DNA from: Onchocerca volvulus
Lineage: Eukaryota > Nematoda > Chromadorea > Rhabditida > Onchocercidae
NCBI GenBank assembly: GCA_000499405.2
Contig: HG738137.1
Span: forward strand, 24,742,317-24,806,316
Reading direction: 5' to 3'
DNA length: 64,000 nucleotides
Part shown: positions 21,901-34,400 of the stretch, one piece after another
How the letters are laid out: every line of letters begins with the position of its first letter
Numbering within the stretch: the stretch's first letter is position 1
Program-made: the position numbers and the translations under genes
The notes under the pieces: model-generated
What the model was told of the DNA's origin: nothing
Seen by the model: only the letters and a program-made list of their open reading frames with translations
Database searches by the model: none

Positions 21901-24900
21901 TTTTTTTCTTGAAATTTCGATAATTTCGATCAATTCTATGTTTAAAATTGTCAAAACTTGGCTAGAGGAAACGAATGATTGTTTAGTCGGAAATAATCAT
22001 TGAGTTTCATACAGAAAATTGCACTATTGATTATTAGTCATATCACTGTATGTGTGTGTGTCTTTTTTTTCTCTCACAAATATATTAGTTACTATTTTTT
22101 GATGTTTCTTTTTCTTTTTAATCTAACCAATGGACGGATGAGTAATGCTATGAATTTGCATATTGATTAAATGTCCATAATGTGTGAAAATTTAATAATA
22201 AAGACATACTGATATTGTGGTAGCAGGCGTTAAGGTGTTTTTTTGTGGTTTTCGTGTTGTTTTTTCTAATTAATATACTACGATTATGCATGTTAGTTTT
22301 ACTGATATTATTTATGGATAGCTGCTGTTAACGGAGGAATTCTTGATTGTTATTCTTTGAATAGTTAAATTCTGGTTTCAAGATACGATATTGGAACGAA
22401 ATTTCTGTAATTAAACAGTCTTAATTACTATACGTTTAAATGACCGTTCAATTAAAGGATAAGAGGATTTAATGAGGCAATTATGTAATATATTAATAGA
22501 TTTTAATGAGTTTAAAGACCTGTTATGAACGAATAAGAATAATCAGGATTTGAAAAAATTTTATTTAGCAATTGAAATTTTTTTTTTTTGCCTGGTTCTT
22601 TTCCGATCGTGAAGAAAAATTTTGCAATTAAAAATAATATTTATCGAAATTTATTAGAGAAAGATGTGAATACAATGATTGATGATCATCTTTGATCGTA
22701 ATATATTTCTTCGTCTGGCCATTTCAAATTTTTGTTTTTTTTTTTTGTGGATTTAGTTGGGATAGAGAAATCGTGATGAATGAAAATTGATAATGTTGTG
22801 TGGAATGGAATGCTATCTATTCAATTAGTTTGCGATTCTTTGAAATGCTAGTTTCTTTTTTTTTTTTTTTTTTTTTTTTGTATGTCCGACAATGTTTGTT
22901 TTCTTTGCTACTGTGAAGTTTCTATGAGGGATATGTACATAGCTGCTGTTTTTTATGAATTTCAAGTTCGAAAATGTAAGTATTAGAATGGAATAGAAAG
23001 AGAATATTTATTCCATTTATCTACCGGAAATTGATAATCTCAGATCAATGCCATTTTTAATCGTTTTCTCGACAAAAACTTTTTTTCTGAATCATTTTTA
23101 TCGCCAATTGTATAAATTTGCTCATTTTTTTCAAAATATATTCAGTTTCGGAACAGTTGTTCGTTTGCTAAGTGCACAGGTAATGATACCTCCCAAGAGG
23201 CCACCACCTCCTCAGGAGTTATCCAGAGTCCGAAAATCTAAAGCAAATACAGTAAACAGTCAAGAATTGTCATCTTTGGGAAGAAAAAAGGATGCCCAGA
23301 TGCAAGATGCTATGGATAAATTTGCCGATGAATTGAACAAATCATCGGATGACGAGGAGAATGTTATCGAAGGTCGGTGGTCTAAATTAACTTCTCATAA
23401 GTGGTTAGACTTATTCTTCAATCTATCTATTGCTTCATGCAGTTCAGATTTTAGATTTTTCCAAATTCAACTTTAGGTGCATTTATTGCATTCTTAGTTT
23501 TATGAAATAATTGTATAATAAATTAGCCTTTTGTTTTTTTTTTTTTTTTTGGAATTTATATTATTGTTGTTGTTATTGACCATTTGAAATTTATTGTTGG
23601 TGATTATTTGAACTTATTCAGAAGATGGAGTAGTAGAAGGAATTGCAACTTGTCCAAAGAATGTTGTTTTTTCCTTCGTTTTTTAAGTTATCTCTTAATT
23701 AAAAATAACGTTATTCATTCAGTTGTTCATTACTTATCTCATCGTTTTTTTTATTATTCTTTGTTAACGATTTATACTTGTTTTTATCTTTCTAAATGAT
23801 TTGAAGAGTCAAAAAAAGATGGAAGAAAAAATATATTAAATTTTTTAGCATTGTCTTGAAATATTTGTAGTTAATTTTTGTGTAATAAAATTGATTTCTT
23901 TTTTTTTTATCTGGAGACCAATTTGAAATCCTGCATCAATTAGTGTGTTCCTTGTAGCACTCTTCTCGACGTCGTTGTTGATCAGGATCTGATCTGTCTC
24001 ATCAAGTATTCTAAATATCCTACCTGAATATCTGTTCATTATTTTTTAATTTAATATCATTGACTATCGCAAAATAATATTTGATATTGAAAATGATGTA
24101 ATATACTTGTTAAATAATTATATCTTGAATATTTTGAACCTGACTTGAAATTCTTGTCTTATTTAATCCAGAATGAAGTGATGGAGAAATTAGAAAGCAC
24201 ATTTCAGCTGAATATTCAGTATGTCGGTTATTTTAATGATTTTTTTTTCTTTTTTTTTTTAAATAAGCTTGTTTCATATAATAGAAATGTAATTTTTCAG
24301 CTGGTGATGAACATTTCATTAATGGTACTTCAGTTGAACTTAGCGAAGTTGAAAAAGAGTTGATCAGAGAAGAACTGAAAAAAGTCTGTTCCTTTTTAAG
24401 GAGGGAATTTTATTTGATTTTCAAATTATTTGGCTTTGATATTGAAATTTGTTTCACGATTTCAGTTCGTCACTGTCATTTAAATCAGTAATTTTTTGAC
24501 TGTACAATCCAGATCAATTAATTTATTAAAACTTTTCAAGGATACATAAAAGTCCGTGATAGGTTAAGGCGTAATATATCTGCTAACGAAAACTGATTAT
24601 TAGTGTCTAGTATTAATTAACTTTGATATTGAAATTTTATTCATTATCTTCCAAAAAATTTATGAAATGTCGGATAGTTTTAATCTTCTCTCAACTTTGT
24701 AATCCATCCAATATTTTTTAGAAGATTCAGTTTGACTATCGAAATTTTAATTATTTTGTCCAGATGTTCATGAGGTTTAATATTTTTCAGACTGAAGAAG
24801 AAATCAATACATTACGTCAAGTGCTGATTGCACGTCAGAAGCATGCGAGTGATTTGAAACGAAAATTGGGCATTTCACCGTTTACTGAATTTACTGCTGA

Positions 24901-26542
24901 TATCAATCAGTCATTGCAACATGTCAAAGAATCACAGGCGTAGGTTTTGCTTGAAGGAAATGAATTCTAAATTTTTAAGTGTAGAGAAAATCTTATCTGA
25001 TGCTTATAATCACTATCTTTATATTAAGTATTTTACATTTCGCCTTTTTAGTAATTATCAAACTGTAGAATTTTTGGAATATCTTGATATCGCTGTCTTG
25101 AGTAATTCTTTGGGATTCGAAAAAGGATCGTTGATGAACAGTTATTTTGCGAATCATCTTTGTTCAACATTGTTTAAAACTTTCAAATTTTTGCAGTTAT
25201 TTAAAAAAAGATTTACGTCAAGTTTATTTAAAAGATTTGCTGTAGTCTCATGTAGTTTGGTCATTTTCGAGTTTTTCAGATATCAGAAGACATCGGAAGT
25301 GGTCGCAGGTACAGCGGATACTGTAAAAAGCAAGTGGAACGATATGCGTAATTCATCACTGTTCAAATCATTCGAATCTAAATTAGGATCAGCATACACG
25401 AATGTAAGACATTCCTCTCATATATATATATATATATATGCTTTCTATGATTAAGATCTTTTCAGTGTAATTTTTTGATACAGGTCCAAGAATATGCTAT
25501 GTATTATTACAGTTTTATAAAAATCACAATCTTTCTATTACATTTTTCTATTGTATTAAAATTACAGTATAACAGTCTTTCTTAAACTTTGTTAAGGATG
25601 TTATTATTCAAGATATACAGTGTTGGGAAACATGTCTGTTAATTAATTTCTTTTAGATTTTTAAACCTGAGATACATTCCATATATTTCAATAAATAACT
25701 GAAGATTTATACATTGTTGATAATATTTACTTGGTTTTTTATTTAATTTCAAATTAGGATTTAAAAATTTCTTGGCATTGGTTCAATATATAATTGGATT
25801 CCTTCCATCTCTAAATGCAAAAACAATCAGATTTTTATGTCTCATTTTCTCTAAATTAAACTATGGTTTATTCGGAGCATTTTGCTATAGAATATTTCAA
25901 GATTCCGGCAGTGATGGAAATAGAATAAAAAGATGAAAAGATTTATGGAAACTATTGATTTTATGTCAGTTTTTTGCTTTTACTGCTTGATTTTCGTTTT
26001 GTTTTAGCCTTAGAATTTTCTTTTTTTTTTTTCATGTCATAGAAAAAAAAAAAAAAAAACGAAGACATTAATTTCCAAATTTTATATCAAATTTGATCAA
26101 GAGTGAGAAAAAAGGGTGAGGAAATTTATATCATAAGACTAATTTAGTTAGATTTTATTTTTTTGGTCGTTATTATTTATTATTATTATTGACTGTTTTG
26201 TTGAGTATTCAAATCAGCTTGCAAAAAAAAAAAAGCGTTGTGTGATATTACCGATATCATAATTATGATATGAAGTAGGACAATTTTTTAATGGTAGATA
26301 TAATGCTATTTATTATATTCTTCAGATGATAGTTAAAACTGTTATTTGATCATAAATTTGATTAATTGTACTTGTTTTTTTACAAAGTTTAAAACTAAAG
26401 TGTTCGGCCTATTTTATATTTTTAGGCCAAAATGGCAGCATCCACAAGCATTGACCAAATTTCGGGCATGGCTAAATCATCATCCGGAACATCTAGTCAA
26501 GCTGATCCTACGTCACCATCCAATGAAAAAATGCAACTGTAA
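18949..26542 (+). CDS. tpd52: Tumour protein D52 (TPD52) family protein, alternatively spliced
   Basis: Shared exons: 24301-24383, 24791-24939, 25280-25403 and 26426-26542, with first exon 18949-18970 (MATAGLE). Phases agree (1, 0, 2, 0), giving 164 residues; the alternative first exon at 23183-23372 gives 220. The family core is clear: VELSEVEKELIREELKK, then TEEEINTLRQVLIARQKH, DLKRKLGISPF, AYQKTSEVVAG, and NSSLFKSFESKLGSAY. The first two segments form the coiled coil typical of D52 proteins, which homo- and hetero-dimerise and are linked to vesicle traffic. The donor after 24383 is the weak GTCTGT. The protein ends SNEKMQL, with AATAAA at 26677. It is transcribed away from cul-4. The family call is firm; the isoform structure is inferred from phase. 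Confidence 0.9.
19588..19945. repeat. Tandem duplication of about 175-180 bp in the first TPD52 intron
   Basis: Copy 1 starts near 19588 and copy 2 near 19763. Shared words in the same order are TCATTTCA.ATAA, ATTAAATTTAAAAATC, GATGAATGGA or GATGGATGAA, AAAATTTAATG, and CTTCATTTTAT followed by GTGGATATA or ATGGATATA and CATATAT. Diverged, non-coding. Confidence 0.55.
21086..21142 (+). other. Candidate in-frame cassette exon of the TPD52-family gene
   Basis: It is preceded by TTTTGTAG and followed by GTACGTGG. The 57 nt (19 codons) enter and leave in phase 1, so the exon can be added between MATAGLE and the exon at 24301 without changing frame. It would insert A-VYVCMRDPGGGSVGGIEE, a Gly-rich segment. 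The purine-rich sequence continues past the donor to about 21190. Confidence 0.45.
23146..23372 (+). other. Alternative first coding exon of the TPD52-family gene
   Basis: ATG at 23183 opens MIPPKRPPPPQELSRVRK and 63 codons ending in an acidic stretch (SSDDEENVIE), then G in phase 1 before GTCGGT at 23373. Phase 1 is exactly what the common exon at 24301 needs. An acceptor TTCAG at 23141-23145, or CACAG at 23179, could receive a spliced leader, so this is likely a second transcript start. The open frame continues up to an ATG at 23048, but that part is T-rich and lacks family similarity. Confidence 0.65.
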
Positions 26543-27125
26543 TGTTCAGGTTTATTTTCTGCTTCTTTTCTGTTTTTTTAATCAGATTTTTGATTTGAAA
26601 AATATCGATGAATTCAGAAAGAAATCAAGACCTCATCATGTATTTTAAGTGAAAATTTCGAATTTACTAAAATTATAATAAAAAATTATAATTTCTAAGG
26701 AAAACTGAAATTTTTGAATGTTCGAAAGAAAAGTGTATTCGAGTTTAAATTTCATCGCCACCTTCTATTGGTGTTTTTTGGAGGATGAATCATTTTGAAA
26801 TTTTGTTAAATTTCGTTACAACCATGCTATTACAGACTCTCGGGGCATTGAAATGTTTTTTATGCTCAAATAACTAGACATGAATGTCATCATTTTGTAC
26901 GAAAAGTGAAAAGTTTTTCTATCCAATGTTTCAGATAGAAATTTTCTATAAAAATAATCTCCAAAAACTTGCATAAATCAAATGATAATAGAGAGAGAAA
27001 TCATTTTTGATCTTAAATAACATTCATTGGTTCAGTTTCATGTTTCCTTTTTCAGGATTTCCTGACTCTGTCGCCTAGTTGGATATTGCTAGCGATATCC
27101 TGTCTTCTACAGAAAATGCGGTTTT

Positions 27126-27157
<32 letters not shown>

Positions 27158-30100
27158 CAATTTCAATAAGAGACGAAGCATTATCATTTTTGTTACAATA
27201 TTTTATCTTTCGTGCCACTTCATTACTCATTCTTTCCTATTTTCTCTATTGTTTCTTCTTTAACGTTCCATATTTATATTTTATTCCATTTTTAAAAATG
27301 TATTTTTCAGAATACGCATTTCTGTTTCTGTTCGTTTTTGTTTAATTATCTTTTTTCTTATATGAAAAATGAAACCCTCCATTTTTCAAATTTATTGCTT
27401 TTAGCGTTTTTAAAAATTATATTTTACAATTTGGGAATATGACGATATGTTGGGTATCGATTAATGACAGATCAAGCGTTAACATAATATAAAAATCATA
27501 CATGGGGAAATAATTCTGGTTTCTTATTTCGTAAAGTATTTCATTACAGTAATGCAAGATATTTGAAATTTAAAAAGAGATATTTACCGTATTTTTGATT
27601 AGAAAAATTGACCGGATCTGTTATAATCTGTCACAATAACAATTTTGTGATCCATGTATTTTTTTTTCTTTTGTGATATGATTTTCTACTTTCCTACAGT
27701 TTTTCTTGTAGTCGTATATATATATATATATTTTATATATATATATATATAAACAAACAACAATCTGTACTTTATTTTCATTTTTTTATATATACTTTGG
27801 ATCATTTATTGTTATAAATGTAATTGACTAAAATAGACTACCTGCAAAATTTAAAAAAGTCAAAACTTGGAAATAAATTTTGTTGCTTGAGATAGAGATT
27901 GAAGTATTTCTGAAACAAAGAATTTTTGCGAAATTTATTTTTTTTTTTAATTTTTGCGAAAATATGAAATTATAAATTATAATGGGGAAAAGAAAAGGAA
28001 AGACATAAGAGAGAAGATAAACGAATAATTTCAATGGGTAAAGTTGTTCATTTGGTATTTTTGAAGATTTTTTCTTGGTCTGACGATTAAAAAAAAAAAC
28101 TTTAAAAAAAAGTCCGAAAATTGAAAGAAAAAAAAACTTTTGAATAGTTCTAAATTGTTTCCGTTGGGAATTCTTGAATTTTCTGGATTTCGGATAAGAG
28201 CAAATTTCATGTAAGCATTTATCACATGATGAGTTTATAACCTCATTTCATGGAAATTTCTCTAAACATTAAATTTTTTACTTTCTCTTATACTGATATT
28301 CATTTTCTTTCCAGTTTTGTATTTTATATGTTGCTTAAAATAATTAAATACTTTTTTACTGTTCAAACACTTCAATAGAACACAGTATTTATTTTTTCCC
28401 CTTTTTTAAGAGTTAAATAATAGCAAAGATTACGATACTTGTCTCCATTATGTGACACAAGAGTTTAATTCCATACAAATTATTCCTTTCTATTGTTTTA
28501 AAAATTATGCCTGAAATCAGTATCGTTAGATCTTCTTTAATAGATCTAAAAAGATCGGCAGACGCGGATACTGTGTGCGTGTTGTTTACTGTATACCTAC
28601 CTGCATATCAGGTACTGTATGCTCTTATGAGCGTCATTTTCAACGAAATGTCTTCGAATTAGCAAAAATATTAGTGAAATTTCAGAATTTCACAAAATAT
28701 GAGATTAATACAAATATATTCCAGGAAACTAGTCATTTATCATCCTAAGTCGTAGTTTTACTTCAAATTTTTGTAATTTTATTTTTACAAAAATCCTTAC
28801 TAACCTAAAATTTGTCGATGATTCAATTCGGAATCTTTCCTGTGCTTGTTTCACTTTTTTATTGATGTTATTTTGATAGTTTCTGCTGATTTACCAACTT
28901 TACGAATTTTCTTGTTGTGAAAGTCAAAACCTGGTTCTGATTTAAATTTGCAGCAAATAATCGAAATTATCTAAATGGTATATATCTAAAAGTTATTTAT
29001 AAATAGTGATGAATGATAAGCATCATATTAAACTTATTTGGTTGTTTAGTTAGTTCTTATAATATTTATAGAAATTCCATTTTTGGTAGCATTTTTTCAA
29101 AAATTTCATTTCGGGTAGTTTTTTTTTTTTTTTTTTTTTTTTTCAGAAATATGAAGGAGCAAAATTTCAATTTGACTTGTACTATTTCAAAAAAAAAAAA
29201 AAAAAATGTGTGTACGGTATGATTAAATGATAGAAATCTTAATTACTATTACTGATTTTAGTGTTACGGTAATTAAGGCTAACATTAATAGTAATGATGA
29301 GAGCAATGGCAGCATAGAATGATAGCTGTTTCCAGCAATGATAAATTGAAAAAGTTTCAAGCATAAACAATAAATGTGATTGATTTTGGCGAATTAAAAC
29401 GGAAAATCTGTAAAATATAGAAAAAGAAAGGAAAGAAAAATATAAAATTTATTTAATTACGAATCACTTTTTCTCAGTTATTTTATTTGAAACGCGGTAA
29501 ATTGTAGTAAAAGTTATTATATAATTACTGGAATAGAAAATGGCAATTAACTAATTATTCAATTCTTTTTAGCTTCTTTTATCCTTTATTCTACAAATTT
29601 CTTTCTCTTATTAATTTTAAATGATGATATGTTCGCAGTTATTTATTGATAATTGAAAAAAAATAAAGTTAGTTAATTATCACTAAATGGAAAATAAAAT
29701 TTGTGAGATTAGTTAAAAAAATAAAGTTAGCTAAAAATGAAATTAGATAAAATTAGTTTTTTTCTTCATTTGCAATATGTATATATTATAATAATTGATA
29801 TTCCGAAATTTTTTTTTGCTTTTTTTTTTTTTTTTTTTTTTTTTGGTTAGAAATATATGAAATTTTTGGGAATTTCTCATTTGCCAAAAATATATCTTAG
29901 AAAACTTGAGCAGTTTATTTGTTTATTTGTTTACTTCACAGGTTCGACGATCAAAATGACACAAACAACCAATTGATCCGTTAAAAAACATATACAATAG
30001 AAATTTCAATCATAAACATTAAATTTTAAATGGTTGAATTGAAATTAATGCAGCCTTCATTTCCTTTTTTTTTTCTCTTTTGTTTAAAAATATGAATTAG

Positions 30101-31450
30101 AAAGAAAGTCGCAATTTTTGTTTAAAGAATAATAATTAATTATTTATTATAGAAATAGTTATAAATTATTTGTTCATTCGATTGATTGAAATTTAAAAAA
30201 AAAAACAATAAAAATAACACAAAAAAAAAGTGATGGCACACTTATGGATAATACATACATGAAAAGTAATAATATTTTTGATCAATTGTTTTATAAGTGA
30301 AAATGAAATGATAATTGAATAAAATTTATCTTTTAAGGAAAAGAATGATAAGGATTATTTTGCTATTTATCTATATATATCTAATTTGAGTAAAAATTGA
30401 TATTATAAGTTAAAATTAAACAAATCCCGATATATACCAGTAATAAATCAATGAATAATTAATAGTCATACAATTAATTACCTGTTCAAATTACCAATTA
30501 TCAATTTAAATAAATATATCAGAAGGAAAATAGAGAATATAATGATATATTTAGTATAATGATAAAATAGAAAATAATTAGCTTTTTTAAACGATGAAAA
30601 TTGATAAACATGAATGAGATTATTTGATTTGACATAGAACGAATTGTTTTTAAATATATTTCGAAGCAAAAATTTTATTTTTGATTAAAATATTTTAATT
30701 TAAACGTAACTTTTAATCAAAAATATCATAAATGATAATTTTACATATCAAACTGCAAAATTTTTAATGTTTCATAAATTATATTCAAAATTTTTAATGA
30801 AATCCCGGAGAAACTAGCAGATATAACGATTTGAGCTTAAATCCAATTTTCATATAAATTCCAACAAATTTTGAAATTCAGCAAAGATAAAAAAACTTTT
30901 CCTTACTATTTACACAAATGATGAATAACTTGATCTGACCTCTCAATTCGAAAGGTCAGGGCTATGCTCGATTTCTGGATCTAATTTTTTATAAGCAAAA
31001 AGGAAGCAAGATATTGTTGATCACATCGAATAACATTGAAAATCGCATACTTAAATAATGAAATATAAAAAAATCATTCAGCAAACGGAACCTAATCGTA
31101 ACTTTTTCAAAATTGTTAAATTTGATAAATTTAAATCAAAATTTAAATCTTTAAATCTATAAAAAATCCTTCGTAAAATAATATGAATTTATGGCTTAAT
31201 ATTTTCTCTTTTTTTTTAAACCATATTTGAATTAAATTCAATGAGATTTGATAAATTTAAGAGAAAAAAAAGACAAATTTAAATTTTGATTAATAAATAC
31301 CAATCGATATAGATCATAGCAAATATACATGAGAACTGGTTGGAGAAATAGAAAAAAAATTTTAAAAATTTAAGAATGAACCCGGCAGTAGTATAAATAT
31401 CCCGTTTTTTTTTTTTTTTTTTTCGCATATAGCATATTTTTCCGGTTTTT
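26543..31450. other. Convergent intergenic region between TPD52-family gene and doxa-1
   Basis: No gene recognised. Contents: an AATAAA at 26677-26682, a 30-base-scale A run near 27130, a (TA)n palindromic microsatellite at 27715-27751, a G+C-richer island at about 28545-28640, and several long T or A runs (29117-29143, 29820-29844). Short reading frames here are low-complexity. Confidence 0.55.
27715..27751. repeat. (TA)n microsatellite
   Basis: Two TA runs separated by TTT, self-complementary. No further signal. Confidence 0.9.
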
Positions 31451-34400
31451 CTAAAACCTTTCCGGTAATGATGACATCTTTCCGGTATATGCATTCCATC
31501 CGGTTACACTAATAGTTGTTTCTTCGATTGGGATTGTTGTTGTTGGGCTTGATGGTGTAAGTGATAATGTGCTATCACTTTCGTATTTCATCATTTTACA
31601 GCAATGCTTATCAGCATGACAAGTGATAAAAGTTTTTAATGTATATAATGATTTTGCTTGCAAAATTAGCAATATTCCACCATAAATTAAACTTGCGATA
31701 CCTATAATTTATCATATAATGTTATCAATCAATAATGCTATCTTTCAACATTACAGTAATTTTAAGCATTTACCATAACTATTTTCGAATAATTATACTT
31801 TAACTAAAATAGCAAAAAATGCTATACTCATAATTCATTAACAATATCAATCAATAATGCCATCTTTTAACATTGCAGTTATTTTAAGTAACTTACCAAA
31901 ACTATCTTCTAATATTATATTTTAATTGAAATAACAAAAAAAAATTTTATAACAAACTAATATCAGCAAAAGTTTTTTGTATTTTCTTACCGAACAACAA
32001 AATTGTGTGCAAAAATTGCTAGTTTTTTTTATTTCAAATTTTTGAAAATAAAATTTATTTTATACATCCATTAGTTGATATTTTAATATATCTAAGTTAA
32101 ATTTATTTTTTCCCAATTGAAAAGATTTGAAGAAAAAAAAAAATACTAACCAGCAATTAAAGTTGCATAAAAGCAAGTTGAAAAATGAAAATTAAGAATT
32201 GACATTGATCCATCGGATGAGGGAAATCGAATTTGTAAATTTTTAGGTACAAATGTAAAATAGATGAAATCAGCTGATAGAATTATTATACCAACAATAA
32301 AGACTAATTTGGCAAAATTATGTGGTACCAAACATAGCATTAAAATTTGAATAATCCAAAAAGCAAATGCTGTCCTGAAAAATTATTGAAAACAAATTTT
32401 TTCATTCGTCCATTTTTCAAATTATTTATTCTGATATTCATCTATTTTTTCCTTTTGCAATAAAGGATTTTATAAATAATTAAATGCAATATTTTTAGGA
32501 AAGGGAATTTTATGCATTTTTTATAATTTCTATTTTTAGGGAAGAGAATTTTATGTATTTTCATAATTTTTATATTCAGCTAATTTAAATTGGAATCGTC
32601 TTTTTTTAATTGATCAATTCAAAATGGGATCATTTTTATTTACTTGATTAATTTAAAATGAAATCATTTTTCGTCATCTTTATCTCCCTTCTTGCATTTT
32701 CTTGATGTGAAGAAGAAGTCATTAAAAATACAAAAAATAAAATGAAATAAATACTTTTTACAATAACCGAACTTTTTAAATTAATTTTCTAATTAATTTC
32801 AATTAATTTGTATTTTCAATCTAAAGTTGATATACTCAAAGTATGATTAAATTTTCAAAATCAAATATGACAATAAATGCTGGAATGATTAATCATTAAG
32901 TATTCCATTATCAAATTGATTTATAATGAATTAATTTATAATTTTCCCTCTTTTCTTCAAAATAACCAGTTTTGATTTTTTTGTAATTAAAAACAATTAA
33001 GGTTATATTTTAATGAATTTAATCATACCATAACAAATATATGGTATAGTGGCCAGCAAGACGATATTGCCGGCCCCAAATAAATCCAGCTCGATCAACA
33101 CTTAAATATTCGATTATTTTCAGAATTGGATACGGTAAACCTTTTTTCAAACTCTTTTCCAATTCTAATTCCATCGAAAATACTGAAAAATTCAATAGTA
33201 ATACAATATTTATGAATCTTTAATCGTATACTTTATTAATTAGCAATTAGTTTAAATAAAATTTTATGATATTAAAAAATTGCTATATTACGATATATTT
33301 ATCATGATTAATTAAGTTCTTCATTACGATACAGTTATTATGATATTATGACACATTATTATGATTAATTACAATACGCTTATTATGATTAATTACGATA
33401 CATTTATTATGATTAATTAGGATGCACTTATTATGATTAATCAAAATTACAATAAATTAATTAAATAACTTATTGTGATTAATTAAATTCTTCGTAAAGT
33501 ATTTTGTTTGCAAATATATCAATTTATAATTATATGTTCATAAATCTAAATCTATAATTATATTAAAAAAAATTTTTCAAAATAAAAAGATTCATTTGCT
33601 ATTTTTCTAATTTTCACGAATTCCCAAAATTCCGCCTATTATGAGAATTTAATTTGCAAAAATAAATGAGTCTAGCTTTTGTTAATTGAAGGGAAATGAG
33701 AAAACTTGTTCAACTGAAATAGAAACAAAAAAAAGAGACGAAAATTATGCGAAAGTTTTTTTTGATGATTGAATAATTTGAAATTTTGTGTCTGTTTTGG
33801 AAAACTGATTAAAAGTTACTGCTACCATAATCGTACTTATTATAAATGAAAAAGATGAAGATTTTCGAGCTGAATTAATTTGAATTAAATTAATTTCAGT
33901 TCATTAAATTGGATTCATTTGAAGTAGATTGATGTGAATTCATCAAATTTGATTAATATTGAATTGAATTAATTTCGTTGGTTTTAATAAAATAAAATTT
34001 TATTATCAAATCCTTAAAAAAATAAACAAACCATTTAAAAATTCGAAACGTTCATTATATTCTAAGTGATCCAATGAATGATGTGCTTTTTCGGATGTTG
34101 GCACACCTAAAATAAAAAACAAAAATTGGAATTATTAATTAATTGACTAATTTCGAGAATTCATTATTCTCTTAATATTTGGAATGTTTAAATGTAACAA
34201 TTTTAATAAAGTAAGTAATTAATTATTCGTTTTTTGTATAAACAATCTATAAATGCTACTTTCAATTTGAATTTAAAACAATAATAATCAAAATATTATG
34301 AAGTAACTGTGAATTACCATTTTTTATTCTTGAGCAAAATCAATATTTCATTCACAACTTGGTTTATGAATTTTTCATTTCATTTTAAACAGTTCAAATA

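Noticed and set aside
24170..24232. Further alternative first exon of TPD52 (MEKLESTFQLNIQ)
   Set aside because: It has a possible acceptor and ATG, but the only nearby donor is in phase 0, whereas the common exon needs phase 1.
24921..25454. 177-codon + frame overlapping TPD52 exons
   Set aside because: It is intron read-through joined to the real exon at 25280-25403 and ends in a TA microsatellite.
33326..33442. CRISPR-like array
   Set aside because: Units are contiguous 24-bp tandem repeats without spacers, in a eukaryotic intron.
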